This document shows, one piece after another, positions 48,956 through 60,842 of a stretch of DNA of 64,000 nucleotides. A program made the position numbers and the translations under genes. How positions within the stretch are numbered: position 1 is the first letter of the stretch; every line of letters starts with the position of its first letter. Location: the NCBI GenBank assembly GCA_029582265.1, contig CM055816.1, positions 27,510,366 to 27,574,365 on the forward strand, given 5' to 3'. The notes under the pieces are model-generated. The model did not search any database. It saw only the letters and a program-made list of their open reading frames with translations, and had not been told where the DNA came from. This stretch comes from Zoroaster sp. YZ-2022. Lineage: Eukaryota; Echinodermata; Asteroidea; Forcipulatida; Zoroasteridae.

Positions 48956-49146
48956 GTGCCGACGACTAAAAGACGTCTTTTAGTCGTCAGAAACAGACGT
49001 CGTTTATTCGTCAGAAAAAGACGTCGTTTAGTCGTCAGAAAAAGACGTCGTTTTGTTTTGCATATACGACCAAAATAAGACATTTATAACACGTCAATAA
49101 TTTACGTCTATAAGACGTCTTAAAGACGTCGTGTGCCCACTGGGAT

Positions 49147-49590
49147 GTACTGTTTGGACTGTTAAAGATAATATTATGGTCTGCCTTAAAAAAAAACTTC
49201 AAAATTATTAATTTCATATCTCTCGGTGACAAATGATTTATATTAATATTCGGTAGTTTTATTGTCATTTTGTGTGAGATAATAACCATTACAAGCACAA
49301 CAATACCGAACAAAAACCGCTTAAAATTCATTAGTCTGTTCTCAGTAAGAGCTGAAACCTCTCATATAATACGTGCGGAAAAACGTAATGAAACACTAAA
49401 TTGTCCTGTCACCAAGGCTTCGAATTTATTGATTTCATATCTCTCGTTGACAAATGATTGATATAATATTCGGTAGTTTTATTGTCGTTTTGTTTGAGAT
49501 AATTACCGTTACAAGCACAACAATACCGAACAAAAACCGCTTAAAATTCACTAGTCTGTTCTCAGTAAGAGCTGAAACCTCTCATTTTAT
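49147..49590. repeat. TGTTTGGACTG module, right flank of the 7.4-kb element
   Basis: Two module units (see 40520-40925), continuous with block B1 once the element is removed. Confidence 0.88.
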
Positions 49591-49599
49591 TATTTCCAA

Positions 49600-49940
49600 G
49601 CCGACTGCGGGTGTTTCCACTTAATGAGCCAGTTCAAGTCCAAAGGCCTTGACTTTTAATTTAGTAATTGAATGTTATTGAAATTCAGTAAATTAATGTT
49701 ATTGAAATTCAAATTCAACACGCGATTGCAATTGCGTCTCAAACCATTGGCGGATCGGGAAGGGGGCGGGGTCAAGGGGGGCAGTTTATAATCATCATAA
49801 TATGTAATTTAACGACTTCTTAAAATGCGTGACTATTTTCAGAATTTAAATGCGGGCACCTGGGGGCACAGACCTCGGCTGGGGGCAGGCACGTGTCCCC
49901 GTTTCCCCGTTTCCCCGTGCCCCCGGCACGCCACTGAGTT
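49600..49940. repeat. Block D1, shared with 60000-60270
   Basis: GCCGACTGCGGGTGTTTCCA, CGCGATTGCAATTGCGTCTC and CATTGGCGGATCGGGAAGGG are found in both. Confidence 0.88.
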
Positions 49941-50685
49941 TAGATGTCAATATAATGCGATAAACTCAAAGAAAACTGACCCTAAATCTTAGCTTTAAGT
50001 TCCAAAACACAAAACCAAAACAAATATTTTTTGAAGAGAGGTGAAACTTTGGAGTTTGCTTCCCAAAGATGTATTTTCTGCGGCAATTCTGATTTCGTTG
50101 GTGTATTGTATTGACATAACATATACGACGGTTGTTTTATGTTGCTGTTTAGCTTTGGATCTTTTGAGGCTACGTCTGGCAGCAATCTTCAAACAGTCGT
50201 AACAGTGTTTTATTGGACGAGGCTTAGCATTTAATTTTTTACAGCAAAAATTCCTTAAAAATGAGTACTAGGCTACCGTTTCACCAAGTCTATCATATTT
50301 GTTTGGAATTTTGGTATATTTTCGTAACAAGAACACATGAATCCCTCCAGATGGTACCGAAAAATTAGCTGGCTCATGGACAAATATCCACACATCGTGG
50401 ATATTTAATAGGACAATATCATCACGATCTGAACAGAATTTCAATAGGGCTTGGAATCGGTGTCCTAGCACGCGACTGAGGCGACGCCCCAAGTACCAGT
50501 CTATTCTGTGATCTATGTTTTTCTTCATATTTCTCTAGCGATTTGAATGGGTATGATAGAGAAATGTTAAAGCATGATGCATTATGATGCCACCAGTGCT
50601 ATTCAAATAATGACGAGCTGAACCCAGCTTGTTGCTTACGGTGATTGGTTCAAATAAAATATATGCACACATATTTTTCATATTT
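49941..50685. other. No gene recognised; MITE fragment at 50410-50470
   Basis: GGACAATATCATCACGATCT and TTGGAATCGGTGTCCTAGC at 50412-50467 match the TTAA-type MITE family of 17000. The short open frames here lack recognisable domains. Confidence 0.5.
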
Positions 50686-50689
50686 TAGA

Positions 50690-51125
50690 GATTTATGAAT
50701 TATTCATTATAGCATCCACGTGCACACAACGGATCAGACTGGTGAAGGTCTGATCACTCGCGTGTATGATGTTTGTTACGGTGTTCTGGGTGTCCGCGTG
50801 AGCCTTGACTAAAGGCTAGGCATATCACTGCGTCATTTTACGCTCCGTCTTCCAAATATACCTTGTTTATGTTATTGAATACCTTGCTGGGTATATCATT
50901 GAGTATGAGGTGGGTTTCTACCTAAAACAGGGTTTTATTTGGTCATTTTGTTTAGAACAGTTACATTTGGCTTAAAACAGATAAATGCCATGCCCAGAAG
51001 CCAAAGGCCACGCCGTAGGCCAATAATTTGTAAGGGTCGACGGTTGGAAACTCAGGACGAATGACGAATTTTCGACGGCTGAATCATTCATACAATCTGG
51101 TTTGTGATTGGTTTGCTAAAAGGCA
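50690..51125. repeat. Block H1, shared with 58565-58985
   Basis: GATGTTTGTTACGGTGTTCT, GAGCCTTGACTAAAGGCTAG and CCTTGTTTATGTTATKGAAT are shared with small indels. Confidence 0.88.
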
Positions 51126-51164
51126 AAACACGATGTGGATTTGCAATTAATACTTTGAACACAC

Positions 51165-51245
51165 CCCCCCCCCCAAAAAAAAAAAAAAAAAAACCAAACA
51201 AACAAACAAAACAAAACAAAACAAAACAAAACAAAACAAAAAACA
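51165..51245. repeat. Poly(C)/poly(A) and (CAAAA)n tract
   Basis: C-run, A-run, then CAAAA repeats; simple sequence. Confidence 0.95.
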
Positions 51246-51428
51246 GTTCAGAACATGAATGCCATCAATAAAAATGAAAAGGTTTCTAACAAATAAAAAA
51301 CGAACCTTTATATTTGAAATAAATACCTGTTTTGTTTTGGCCTCAGCAAGTTTGTTCAATCCAAAATGTATTAATTTAGCTTGCTCTATTGATTTAGGCC
51401 ATGATAACACAAATTATAACACACACAA

Positions 51429-51429
<1 letters not shown>

Positions 51430-51466
<37 letters not shown>
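51430..51466. repeat. (TA)n microsatellite
   Basis: About 17 TA units. Confidence 0.95.
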
Positions 51467-51471
<5 letters not shown>

Positions 51472-51479
51472 TAATTTGT

Positions 51480-51560
51480 TTGCCCTTACACCGATGTACA
51501 AAGCGCTGTATACTCAATACTTTCCAAGTGTCTGTGAAAAACTCCACAGGCGACTTGAGG
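51480..51560 (-). mobile_element. SINE family A fragment
   Basis: GCCCTTACACCGATGTACAA and CCAAGTGTCTGTGAAAAACT match the reversed body of the SINE at 19337. Shorter pieces lie at 40980-41030 and 58258-58310. Confidence 0.7.
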
Positions 51561-51659
51561 ACGAGGTTTATGCTGATCATGACAAATACAATAGAACTGA
51601 ATTAAACTTATCTTTAAACTAACAACATATTTACTAATTTACAACAACAACACCGAGAA

Positions 51660-52110
51660 AATAAACAAATTAAAAATCCTACATATTTCAATTGGGAATG
51701 TCAGTCTGGGCATCTAGTGGTTCCGGGGGAGTCGAGAGAGGTCCAGAGTCGTGTAGGAGTACTAGGTTATCTAGGGGTCCTACTTATACCATCCCTCTCG
51801 TCGTCTCGAGAAATCACAACCACTTTTTAACATTACCCCCTCATCAGACACCACGTAAAGGCACAAATGCATTTGCTTATGGCTTCATGAAAACTAATAC
51901 TAAGTATCATTGGCAGATCGGGTGAACCAGGGGGAAGATTAGCGGATAAAGGAGACAGGCAAAGAGGACAAGTGTCCATTCATCACCTTGCAATAAATTT
52001 ACCCTATGCTTTATATATGTGGACCTCTTTTAGGCAGTTTCACCCCTTTTTGCTGTACGATGTCTCATTTTCATTTCAGCTACCCTGGATCCATCCCTGC
52101 TTATAAAAGG
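51660..52110. repeat. Block B2, with an uninterrupted junction to the TGTTTGGACTG module
   Basis: Copy of 41266-41720. It continues directly into CTGTACTGTTTGGACTGTTA (52116 onward) with no 7.4-kb element, and so serves as an empty site. Confidence 0.9.
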
Positions 52111-52688
52111 TGTCTGTACTGTTTGGACTGTTATAGATAATATTGGTCTGTCATCAAAAACAAATTTATTGATTTCATATCTCTCGTTGACAAATGATTT
52201 ATATAATATTCGGTAGTTTTATTGTCATTTTGTTTGAGCCAATAACCGTAACAAGCACAACAATTAATAATACCGAACAAAAAACGCTTAAAATTCAATA
52301 GTCTGTTCTCAGTAAGAGCTGAAACCTCTCATTATAATACGAGCCGACAACGGGCGGAAAAACGTAATGAAACACTAAAAAGACATAAAAAAGACATTTA
52401 TATCCATATTAAAGGGACAATATCGTCAGGATAGGGCATGGAATTGGAGTGCATGCCAATTTAGATTAACTCATCAATACACCACATAATAAAATCATAT
52501 TATCATTGCTGCTGCATAAATGAGCCAGTGATTTGCAGTCACATTTTTCATCTTAAACTAGATCACCGATTCAATGCCCTGTTGAAAGTCTGCTCTGATC
52601 GTGACGATACTGTCCCTTTAACAAAGAATCTTATTCATATTATAAATATTTCCTCAGTTTTTAGTTTATGTTTCAATTAAAATATGTT

Positions 52689-52830
52689 AAGACGTCTGCA
52701 ATAGTCAGCAGGAGGTCGTGGGTTCGATTCCCACCCGAGTCGCCTATAATTGTTTTACAGACACTTGGAAAGCACTGAGTATGCAGTGCCTACACACACG
52801 TCGGTGTAGGGCAAAATTAAATCAATGTTA
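52689..52830 (+). mobile_element. SINE family A, copy in block E1
   Basis: B box GGGTTCGATTCC, body CAGACACTTGGAAAGCACTG and end GTCGGTGTAGGGCAAAATTA; it lacks the A-box part. The matching copy is at 61628-61770. Confidence 0.85.
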
Positions 52831-52839
52831 ATAATTATA

Positions 52840-53335
52840 TTGTCTAGTAAGATTTTAAAAAAATGTTTTTATTATGACACGACTGAAACTCTTTTTGCCG
52901 AAAACAGTTCTTCTAACACCTGATTTGAATTATGCAATTCTTACGTGGGGTAAACCCACTGCATTTTGTTAGTGTTTCTACAGAAACGAGCAGTTCGTAT
53001 TATAAACAAGGTTATGGGTTCTGTGATCTTTTATTAAAATCCTTTATTTGAAAATCTCAAACTTTTAAAACTGAGAAACATGTATTATCTTAATTTAGGG
53101 AAATTTAGATTGAAATATATTCATAACTTATTGCCTGTTAGTTTTCAATCTTGGTTTACATTAATTGCTTCTGTTCACTCCTACGAGACTCGTAGTTCAT
53201 CAAATGGTAATATTTATGTTAATTTTAGTAGGACAACTCACTCAAAAAATTGTCTATTACAGAGTCGTGTTTTGTACAGACTTAAGACAAGCTGTTTCCC
53301 CGACATCAAAAACTTAAAAGTAGTATTTTAGAATC
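52840..53335 (+). pseudogene. LINE reverse-transcriptase C-terminal remnant
   Basis: Plus-strand text includes LNYAILTWG with in-frame stops after it, then NPLFENLKLLKLRNMYYLNL, GKFRLKYIHNLLPVSFQSWF and SVHSYETRSSS. This is the C-terminal region of non-LTR ORF2 (family pattern: KYHHNLLP...F, SVHSYNTRSSSN). Stops and frame changes make it dead. The sister at 61850-62280 is similarly broken. Confidence 0.8.
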
Positions 53336-54009
53336 TTATAATGTAGATTTTACATCCAGTCTAAAGCTACATCCAGTCTTACTCCTGTTTTTGCTTGACT
53401 TGTCTTTGTCTTTTATATATCTCCTGTTAATTGTGTTTTGTTTGTGTTTGGGAAGAGTACAAAAGCTTTGCTTCCTCATTTTCCTTACATTTGTTTTGTT
53501 TAATTGTTTATTTTGTTTATTTTATTTACAGCTTATAGTTTTGTTGCATCTGTCTTAATATATGAATTGGAAGAAATAATGAAAATTTATTTCTTAATGA
53601 TATTGCCATGAAATAAATGTTTCTAAATAATCATTATTCTGCTGATGATCTGGTGCTGATGGTTACATATCGTTTCAAATTGAACACCGGTGTTTTTCTC
53701 AGCCTGCCAGCGCGGCAAGCGTCAGTCTGGGCACCGAGGAACCCCGGAGGCCCCGCTTGGCTTCACCGAAGCCGTTTACGTACACTGTCTACAGTCTGTG
53801 AAACTACCCCTGTGGAAAATGTATTAAATTTGTTGATTTTGATATTCCTCTTAATAATTTTGTTTTTGCATTAATAAATTAAATGTTAATTAATTTCTTG
53901 TTGAAATAAACGTTGATCTCATGTCATTAGAAAGACGCTTTTTTGCAAATTTATTTATTGATCTGGTGTAGATGGCTGGCATACATGTGTTGTGTAATGC
54001 ACGTAAAAA

Positions 54010-54082
54010 AGAATGCGCCTTGAGCACCACTTAGTTGGTGGATACGTGCGCTATATAAGTCCACACATTATTATTATTATTA
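54010..54082 (+). mobile_element. SINE family B 3' tail
   Basis: GCGCCTTGAGCACCACTTAG, TGCGCTATATAAGTCCACAC and (ATT)n. It is absent at the equivalent place in block F2 (near 63290), so it was inserted after or lost since the duplication. Confidence 0.85.
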
Positions 54083-54424
54083 GGCCTATATAGTTAAGAA
54101 AAATGTTCTTTATTTCAAATTGAACACCAGCGTTTTCTCACCATGCCAGTGAAGCAAGAGCCAGTCCGGACACGGGCCGGGAACCCTGAAGACCTCGCTC
54201 GAATATACTCACATGTGTATGCACGTGTATTTGTTAATTATAAAGGTGTTTATTTTAAGTTTATTGTGGACAAGGTAACGCATAAAACTAGACAATTTTT
54301 TTCTATTTGAACAGACCTCAGAGCTGTTCTGAGTTTTTTGACAACATTTTTAGAGGTATGAGTGTAAATGACATGTTCATTAACACATCAAAAACGTGAA
54401 ACGTAAGGGGTTTTTAAGTAAAAT

Positions 54425-55105
54425 GTTTTGGTAACATGATTGTATGGATATAATAAGGTTGTGACGCACATCAATGAGGACGAGGTTGAGCAGCTGATTA
54501 TTAATTTCACGTGGTTTGATATTCAATACGCATGAAGATTATTTTCAAGTCCTAAAATACCATCGATTGGAATCGATTCTCACTCCTTCATGACACGCAG
54601 ACCTGAACCAAACTTAATGATGCAATGTTGGAATCCAGGAGGCGTATTTTTTTTTGCAGGACAAACATGGCCAATTTCTATGAAATTCCCAATTTTATAA
54701 ACTTGTTTTTTAAAAAATTGCCCACGTTCGTCCTGGAAAAAAAATGCTCATCCATGAGGAGTGGGGGAGTGGGGAGGGAACATTAATTTTCTTCCTATTT
54801 GTGTGTAGACTACATAAACGTGTACGTGTTACCAAAGAGAAATGATCCTCTATGATGATACACAGCTAAACGTGCTTAGCTTTTTGACACCTGTTCATAT
54901 ATGATATTTAGCATTCAAACACACATCAAAGAAAAGCACAATCTCAACGTGTTTTAGGCTCAACATGTGAATACAATCTAAGTGTCTAGAAATGTTGTTA
55001 AATTCTAAACACCATTGTTACATTGTATGTGTATGCAGACCGACCCTCATCTAGTCTCGTGCTAGATCCGTCCGGTCTGAAACAGGCCCGAACGCATGGA
55101 TGGAG
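54425..55105. repeat. Orphan copy of the TOMM70 5' flank
   Basis: Direct-orientation copy of 32751-33772 without TOMM70 exon 1 and without the TAA-flanked MITE. It abuts the end of block F1 on the left (TAAGTAAAATG|TTTTGGTAAC). On the right the match ends at GAACGCATGGATGGAGA. Confidence 0.85.
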
Positions 55106-55296
55106 AATGATGACCACTGGCGCCTCGGGGACGGGGAAAGGTTTCCAAAGTCCCCCCCCCCCGAAAAAAAAATGAATCGTCGTTGGTGCGTTGGGAAGTT
55201 AAAAACTTACTCACACAACTGCATCGTGAGCTACAATACTTTGCAACTTTTTTCCTGAAAACGCTGATATTGCATTAGAGAATCCAATAATAATAA
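55106..55296. other. Junction sequence, nothing recognised
   Basis: Short spacer with a C-run/A-run (55156-55172) between the orphan 5' flank and block A2. Confidence 0.5.
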
Positions 55297-58200
55297 TTAT
55301 TGTTGTTGGTTTATTTCAATGAAAAAATCATGGCGGCCGTAGAGTCGAATTGCGTTTACATTTAGGCCTACAAAGTTAAGACAACATAAATATTTAAAAA
55401 CCACTGTAGAAAATAAATAATATAATAAATAAATAAATTCTTTACAAGTTAAATTCTTTTAAACTAATTATAATTAAAATTAAAAATTTACAAATTAAAC
55501 AAATTCTCCAGCATCCTCCGGAAACATTGGTTCCCCAGTGATCCGCCCGTTGATCGATTCTGTCCCTCAAGATACACAGTGTGATCGCTAAAGAAGGTCA
55601 CATGGTTTAAAGGGGGCACTGCCAAAAAGGGCCCTATACCCTCTTTGACCCCCTAACTCCCCTATTATGCCAACTTAATGCTCTAGCCAGGTATTGCCAC
55701 CTGCCTCTCTTAGGCCAAAACAAGTCTCTGGTCTGGTGTTCTAAAACGGCCACATGCACATTGCAAGAAGAGTGTGTAAGCGTCGCATTAGGATTCACGC
55801 GTCGCACTAGAAGTGTTGTCGCGTCGCACTAGAAGTGTTGTCGCGTTGCATTAGAAGTGTGTCGCGTCGCACTAGAAGTGTTGTCGCGTCGCACTAGAAG
55901 TGTTGTCGCGTCGCACTAAAAGTGTTGTCGCGTCGCACTAGAAGTGTTCACCATTGCAGTTTTTCTCGTATGAAGAGCCGTATGTGACTAAATTTTGACT
56001 AATTAATATATAAGACTAAAATAAATGTAAATCCATGTATTTACTAGAAAAACCAATTATACAAAAGCGGCAACCAGACTGGTTGGCAGGCATGCATACG
56101 GTACTAAACATGAATTTTGGGATTTATATTCCTTTAAAAAAGTCCTCCACAGCCCATACATTATTGTTTTACAGAAAGGTTTTGTTTCTGAATTAGTGTT
56201 GTTAACAAAAACTGTTGCTAATCCTGTTACAAATATTTACAACCTAAACCTAGTCTCGATCCCAACAACCTACATGGATGGTGAGCATTCTAAACCACAA
56301 GACTACCATGCCGCTTGAATTTGGCGGTGAATTAAGTACAGAAGAACCTTTGTAAAATTGTATTTATAAAATAATATAAATTATTTAATGCAAAAAATAT
56401 TGCTCAGGCCTACAGGGTTCACTCGTCCCCACCGCCCAGGTCCGTAGCGAGCAGGGGCAGGGGGTATGGTGTGCGACACCCCAATAATTGTTCTCAATAA
56501 TAATAATAATAATAATGAACATTTGTAATGCGCCGGTATCTGTCAAAAGAGACGCTCATGGCGCAGTGACACATCAGTGTAAACAAGAAAACAAAATACA
56601 TGGTAAGAACAATGCAATATGAAATTACAAGGAACGATGGTTGTAAAAAAAGAAAAAGGCCGACTGGCCCTGGTCAGAATATGCTAGGCAAATACGATAT
56701 TCTGACAAAAAGGAAAAACCCTGCATACACAACCATGTAAACAAGGTTGATTAGCAAAAAATGTAAACACCGTAGCGATACTCTTCACATATTAAACAAA
56801 AACAAAAGGTATAAATACATCATCATAAAAGTCAATAGTTAAACATCAGTAAATTATACATCAATTTTCAGTCGGCAAATCAAAGGTACTAGCACAAGAG
56901 TTGGTCCATAATAAATTTTCAGTCAGCAACATTTGTATGTTTTATATACTGATGCCTACTTTCACAACAAACTATTTTAAAGCAGAACCATACCCTAAAT
57001 TCATGGTCACACAAAAATGTAATTATATGGGGGGTGGCTAGATGAAAGATAATTAAAAGCAAAAAGGACACAAACGAATTGTACAAGCTAGATGATTTTA
57101 TTTTTATATAAATTTGTTTAAAGCATCAACCATTATATACTGTTAATTAAAGGAATGTTTATTATGTACGTGTACAACACTGTCCAAAATATGTCCCACA
57201 AGTTGCATTTTGAGATAATCAAATTTGTCACACAACTAACTGTATTAACTGTAGGCAGGAACACATTTAAAGTTCATGAGACAATTTATTTCACATAATA
57301 AACAACCTGAATGTATTTTCACTATTGCTGAAGCTTTCATATAGGCTGGAGTTATGCATCAACAAATGCATTATCCTAACAGAAAAGAAATAGATTTTAC
57401 TACAGAAAAGACTTTCTTACAGTTCATGAGTTCAAAGCTAAAATTAAGTCTTAATTGTTAACCTGGAGATCCTGGTAATTTTTTTTTTTTTTTATCTGTT
57501 TTTTCTGAAAGTAGACTTTCACGGGTCAGTAAGTCTGACCGAGTTCCAATGACCAGTTGTAACAGTTGTACTTAAAGAATTGCCAATCATGAAAAATTGT
57601 TTTGACATTTATTGATATTTCATTTGTTTTTGTTACTTTCCTTCTCTTTCTCAGATTTATATTGGATGTTACGAACTTAGATTAGTGACTGGATTATTTA
57701 AATTTCTTTCTGATTATTGTTTAATTCTTATTATTTTACTTTATTGCATTTCCCACTTTTGTATTGTTGCTGATTCCTCAGTTAGATGAGTTTGCTTACA
57801 CTTTTATTATTACTGTTTGGACTGATAAAGATAATATTAGTATGTCATAAAAAAAACTTAAAATTTAATAATTTTATATCTCTAGTTGACAAATGATTTA
57901 TATTAATATTCGGTAGTTTTATTGTCATTTTATGTGAGATAATAACCGTTACAAGCACAACAATACCGAACAAAAACCGCTTCAAATTCAATAGTCTGTT
58001 CTCAGTAACAGCTGAAACCTCTCATATAATACGAGCAGACAGCGGGTGGAAAAACGTAATGAAACACTAAATTGGCCTGTCATCAAGGCTTCGAATTTAT
58101 TGATTTCATATCTCTCGTTGACAAATGATTGATATAATATTCGGTAGTTTTATTGTCGTTTTGTTTGAGATAATTACCGTTACAAGCACAACAATACCAA

Positions 58201-58462
58201 ACAAAAACAGGCCCTCTATGATAACAAAATTATAACACAAATACAAAACAGATTCGATTTTTGTCCTTACACCGACGTATGAAGCACTGTATACTCAATA
58301 CTCAATGACAAATACAATAAAATTGAATTAAACTTATCTTTAAACTAACAACATATTTAATAATTTAATTATTTAAACCGACCCCAGGAGATTGAACTCG
58401 CTAAGAAGTCCATGTCATGGATGACAATCCTACTCATACATTCCACACCTACATATACGCTC

Positions 58463-58468
<6 letters not shown>
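55297..58468. repeat. Block A2 (copy of 37988-41185)
   Basis: Same order as A1. Differences include a shorter 22-bp array, a shorter (AAT)n tract, a TATACTGTTAATTAAAGGAA insertion near 57137, and about 70 extra bases near 57560-57630 (AACAGTTGTACTTAAAGAAT). Confidence 0.92.
55798..55950. repeat. 22-bp array, about 7 copies
   Basis: Sister of the array at 38495-38710, with some diverged units (GCGTTGCATTAGAAGTG). Confidence 0.95.
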
Positions 58469-58493
<25 letters not shown>

Positions 58494-58545
58494 TTAACAA
58501 CAACAACAACAACATTAACAACAACAACAACAACAAAAACAACTT
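58460..58545. repeat. (CAA)n microsatellite
   Basis: CAA repeats interrupted by CATTAA. Confidence 0.95.
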
Positions 58546-58564
58546 TTTTATTATTATTTTTTTT

Positions 58565-58985
58565 TATTTATGAATTATTCATGAACACAACATATCAGAC
58601 AGGTGAAGGTGATCGTGGCTTCATCACTCGTGGGCATGATGTTTGTTACGGTGTTCTGGGTGGCCACGTGAGCCTTGACTAAAGGCTAGGCATATCACGG
58701 CGTCATTTTACGCTCCGTCTTCCAAATATACCTTGTTTATGTTATGGAATACCTTGCTGGGTATATCATTGAGTATGAGGTGGGTTTCTACCTAAAACAG
58801 GGTTTTTATTCGGTCATTTTGTTTAGAACAGATAAATGCCACGCCCAGAAGCCGAAGGCCACGCCCGGGGCCAATAATCGAGAAGGGTCTATGGTTGGAT
58901 GGAAAACTCAGGACGAATGACGAATTTTCGACGGCTGAATCATTCATATACAAATTAGTTTGTGATTGGTTTGCTAAAAGGCATG
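58565..58985. repeat. Block H2
   Basis: Copy of 50690-51125; includes TGGCCACGTGAGCCTTGACT and ACGAATGACGAATTTTCGAC. Confidence 0.88.
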
Positions 58986-59028
58986 GAAGACAATCCTACT
59001 CAAACATCCCCCACCTACCTATATACAC

Positions 59029-59545
59029 TCAACACAACAACAACAACAACAACAACAACAGCAGCAGCAATAACAACAACAACAACAACGAGAAAATAAA
59101 TAAATTAAAAATCTTACATATTTCAATTTGGAATGTCAGTCTGGGCATCTAGGGGTTCCGGGGGAGTCGGGAGAGGTCCAGAGTCGTGTAGGGGTACTAG
59201 GTTAGCTAGGGGTCCTACTTATACCATCCCGCTCGTCGTCTCTAGAAATCATCGCCACTTTTAAACCTTACCCCCTCATCAGACACCACATAAAAGCACA
59301 AATGCATTTACTTATGGCTTCATGAAAACTAATACTAAGTATCATTGGCAGATCGGGTGAACCAGGGGGAAGATTAGCGGATAAAGGAGGCAGGCAAAGA
59401 GGACAAGTGCCCATTCATCAGCTTGCAATAAATTTACCCTATAATTTATAAACGTGGACCTCTTTTAGGCAGTTTCACCCCTTTTTGCTGTATGATGTCT
59501 CATTTTTATTTCAGCTACCCTGGACCCATCCCTGCTTATAAAAGT
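59029..59545. repeat. (CAA)n tract and block B3
   Basis: CAA/CAG repeats to 59090, then a copy of block B ending TACCCTGGACCCATCCCTGC; also an empty site for the 7.4-kb element. Confidence 0.9.
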
Positions 59546-60270
59546 GTCTGTACTGTTTGGACTGTTAAAGATAATATTGGTCTGTCATCAAAAACAAATT
59601 GGTTTGATATCTCTTGTTGACAAATGATTTATATAATATTCAGTAGTTCTATTGTCATTTTATTTGAGTTAATTAACCGTTACAAGCACAGCAATTAATA
59701 CCGAACAAAAACCGCTTAAAATTCAATAGTCTGTTCTCAGTAAGAGCTGAAACCTCTCATTATAATACGAGCCGACAACGGGCGGAAAAAACGTCATGAA
59801 ACACTAAATTGGCCTGTCATCAAAAAGACTTCAAATTTATTGATTTCATATTTCTCGTTGACAAATGATTAATATTATATTTAGTAATTTTATTGTCATT
59901 TTGTTTAAGATAATTACCGTTACAAGCACAACAATACCGAACAAAACCGCTTAAAATTCAATAGTTTGTTCTCAGTAATAGCTGAAACCCCTCATATATT
60001 ATTTTACAAGCCGACTGCGGGTGTAAACACTTAATGAGCCATTTCAAGTCCAAAGACCCTTGACTTATAATTTAGTAATTGAATGTTATTGAAATTCAAA
60101 TTCAACACGCGATTGCAATTGCGTCTCAAACCATTGGCGGATCGAGAAGGGGGCGGGGTCAAGGGGGGCAGTTTATAATCATCATAATATGTAATTTAAC
60201 GACTTTTTAAAATGCGTGACGATATGTCTATTTTCAAAATTTTGAATGGGGGCACCTGTGGGCACAGACC
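59546..60270. repeat. TGTTTGGACTG modules and block D2
   Basis: Two module units followed by a copy of 49600-49860. Confidence 0.88.
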
Positions 60271-60279
60271 TCGGCTATA

Positions 60280-60425
60280 TTTAAAGGGATATTTAAAGGG
60301 ACATTTAAAGGGACAATACCGTCACGATCTGAACAGAATTTCAACAGGTCTTGGAATCGGTGTCCTAGTTTAAGATGAATACTCCGATTCCATGCCCTAT
60401 TGATCGTGACAATATTGTCCCCTTA
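60280..60425. mobile_element. TTAA-type MITE, partial copy
   Basis: Three closely spaced TTTAAAGGGA starts, then GACAATACCGTCACGATCTG and a truncated inverted end (TGATCGTGACAATATTGTCC). It belongs to the family at 17000. Confidence 0.75.
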
Positions 60426-60479
60426 TGAACATAAGGTTATGAACATTTGGCGAATTTCTGCGGCCTCATTTAGCTCAAA

Positions 60480-60680
60480 TACTTTATGTATGGGAAATTT
60501 GGTCTGGTTCCAATAATCGCGTATATACATGTATCGGGTATTTCGATGGTTTTGAAGCCTACCTACGACCACAAACCGGATACCTTTTTTTGCTCTGGTT
60601 CCAATAACCGCGTATATACATGTATCGGGTATTTCGCTGGTTTTGAAGCCAACCTACGACCACAAACCGGATACCTTTTT
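60480..60680. repeat. Tandem duplication, about 99-bp period
   Basis: TGGTTCCAATAATCGCGTAT and ACATGTATCGGGTATTTCG recur about 99 bp later, both followed by GACCACAAACCGGATACCTT. The repeating open frame is incidental. Confidence 0.92.
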
Positions 60681-60842
60681 TATGGCCTTATACTACGATC
60701 ACGATCATAATAATATATGTGCAAATCAAGATTCACTTTCGCTTCGTACATATCGTAGCCCTCTAGCTGTCAAGATGCCTCTATGATAACACAAATTACA
60801 AAACCAAACAAAACAAAACAAAACCAAACCAAACCAGGGGGG

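Larger units (their letters stand above)
41721..49144. mobile_element. 7.4-kb inverted-repeat element filled with a higher-order satellite
   Basis: Left end CCCAATGGGCACACGATGTC; right end inverted GACGTCGTGTGCCCACTGGG. AT flanks both sides (41719-41720, 49145-49146). Uninterrupted paralogues (GTTCATGTACTGTTTGGACT near 61023, also near 52112 and 59547) show the empty site, so this is an insertion with a 2-bp AT duplication. Both ends carry palindromic GACGTCTTAAAGACGTC words, like the ACGT words of the 20937-24286 element. No transposase is seen. A 2-bp AT duplication is known for ISL2EU-type elements, but the superfamily is not assigned. Confidence 0.88.
52410..54424. repeat. 2-kb composite block E/F1, duplicated at 61325-63605
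   Basis: In order: a TTAA MITE (52409-52621), the TTATTCATATTATAAATA piece, a SINE family A copy (52689-52830), a LINE C-terminal fragment (52840-53335), and the GCCAGCGCGGCAAGCGTCAG segment (53620-53830). The same order at 61.3-63.6 kb shows that the composite formed first and was then copied. Confidence 0.92.
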
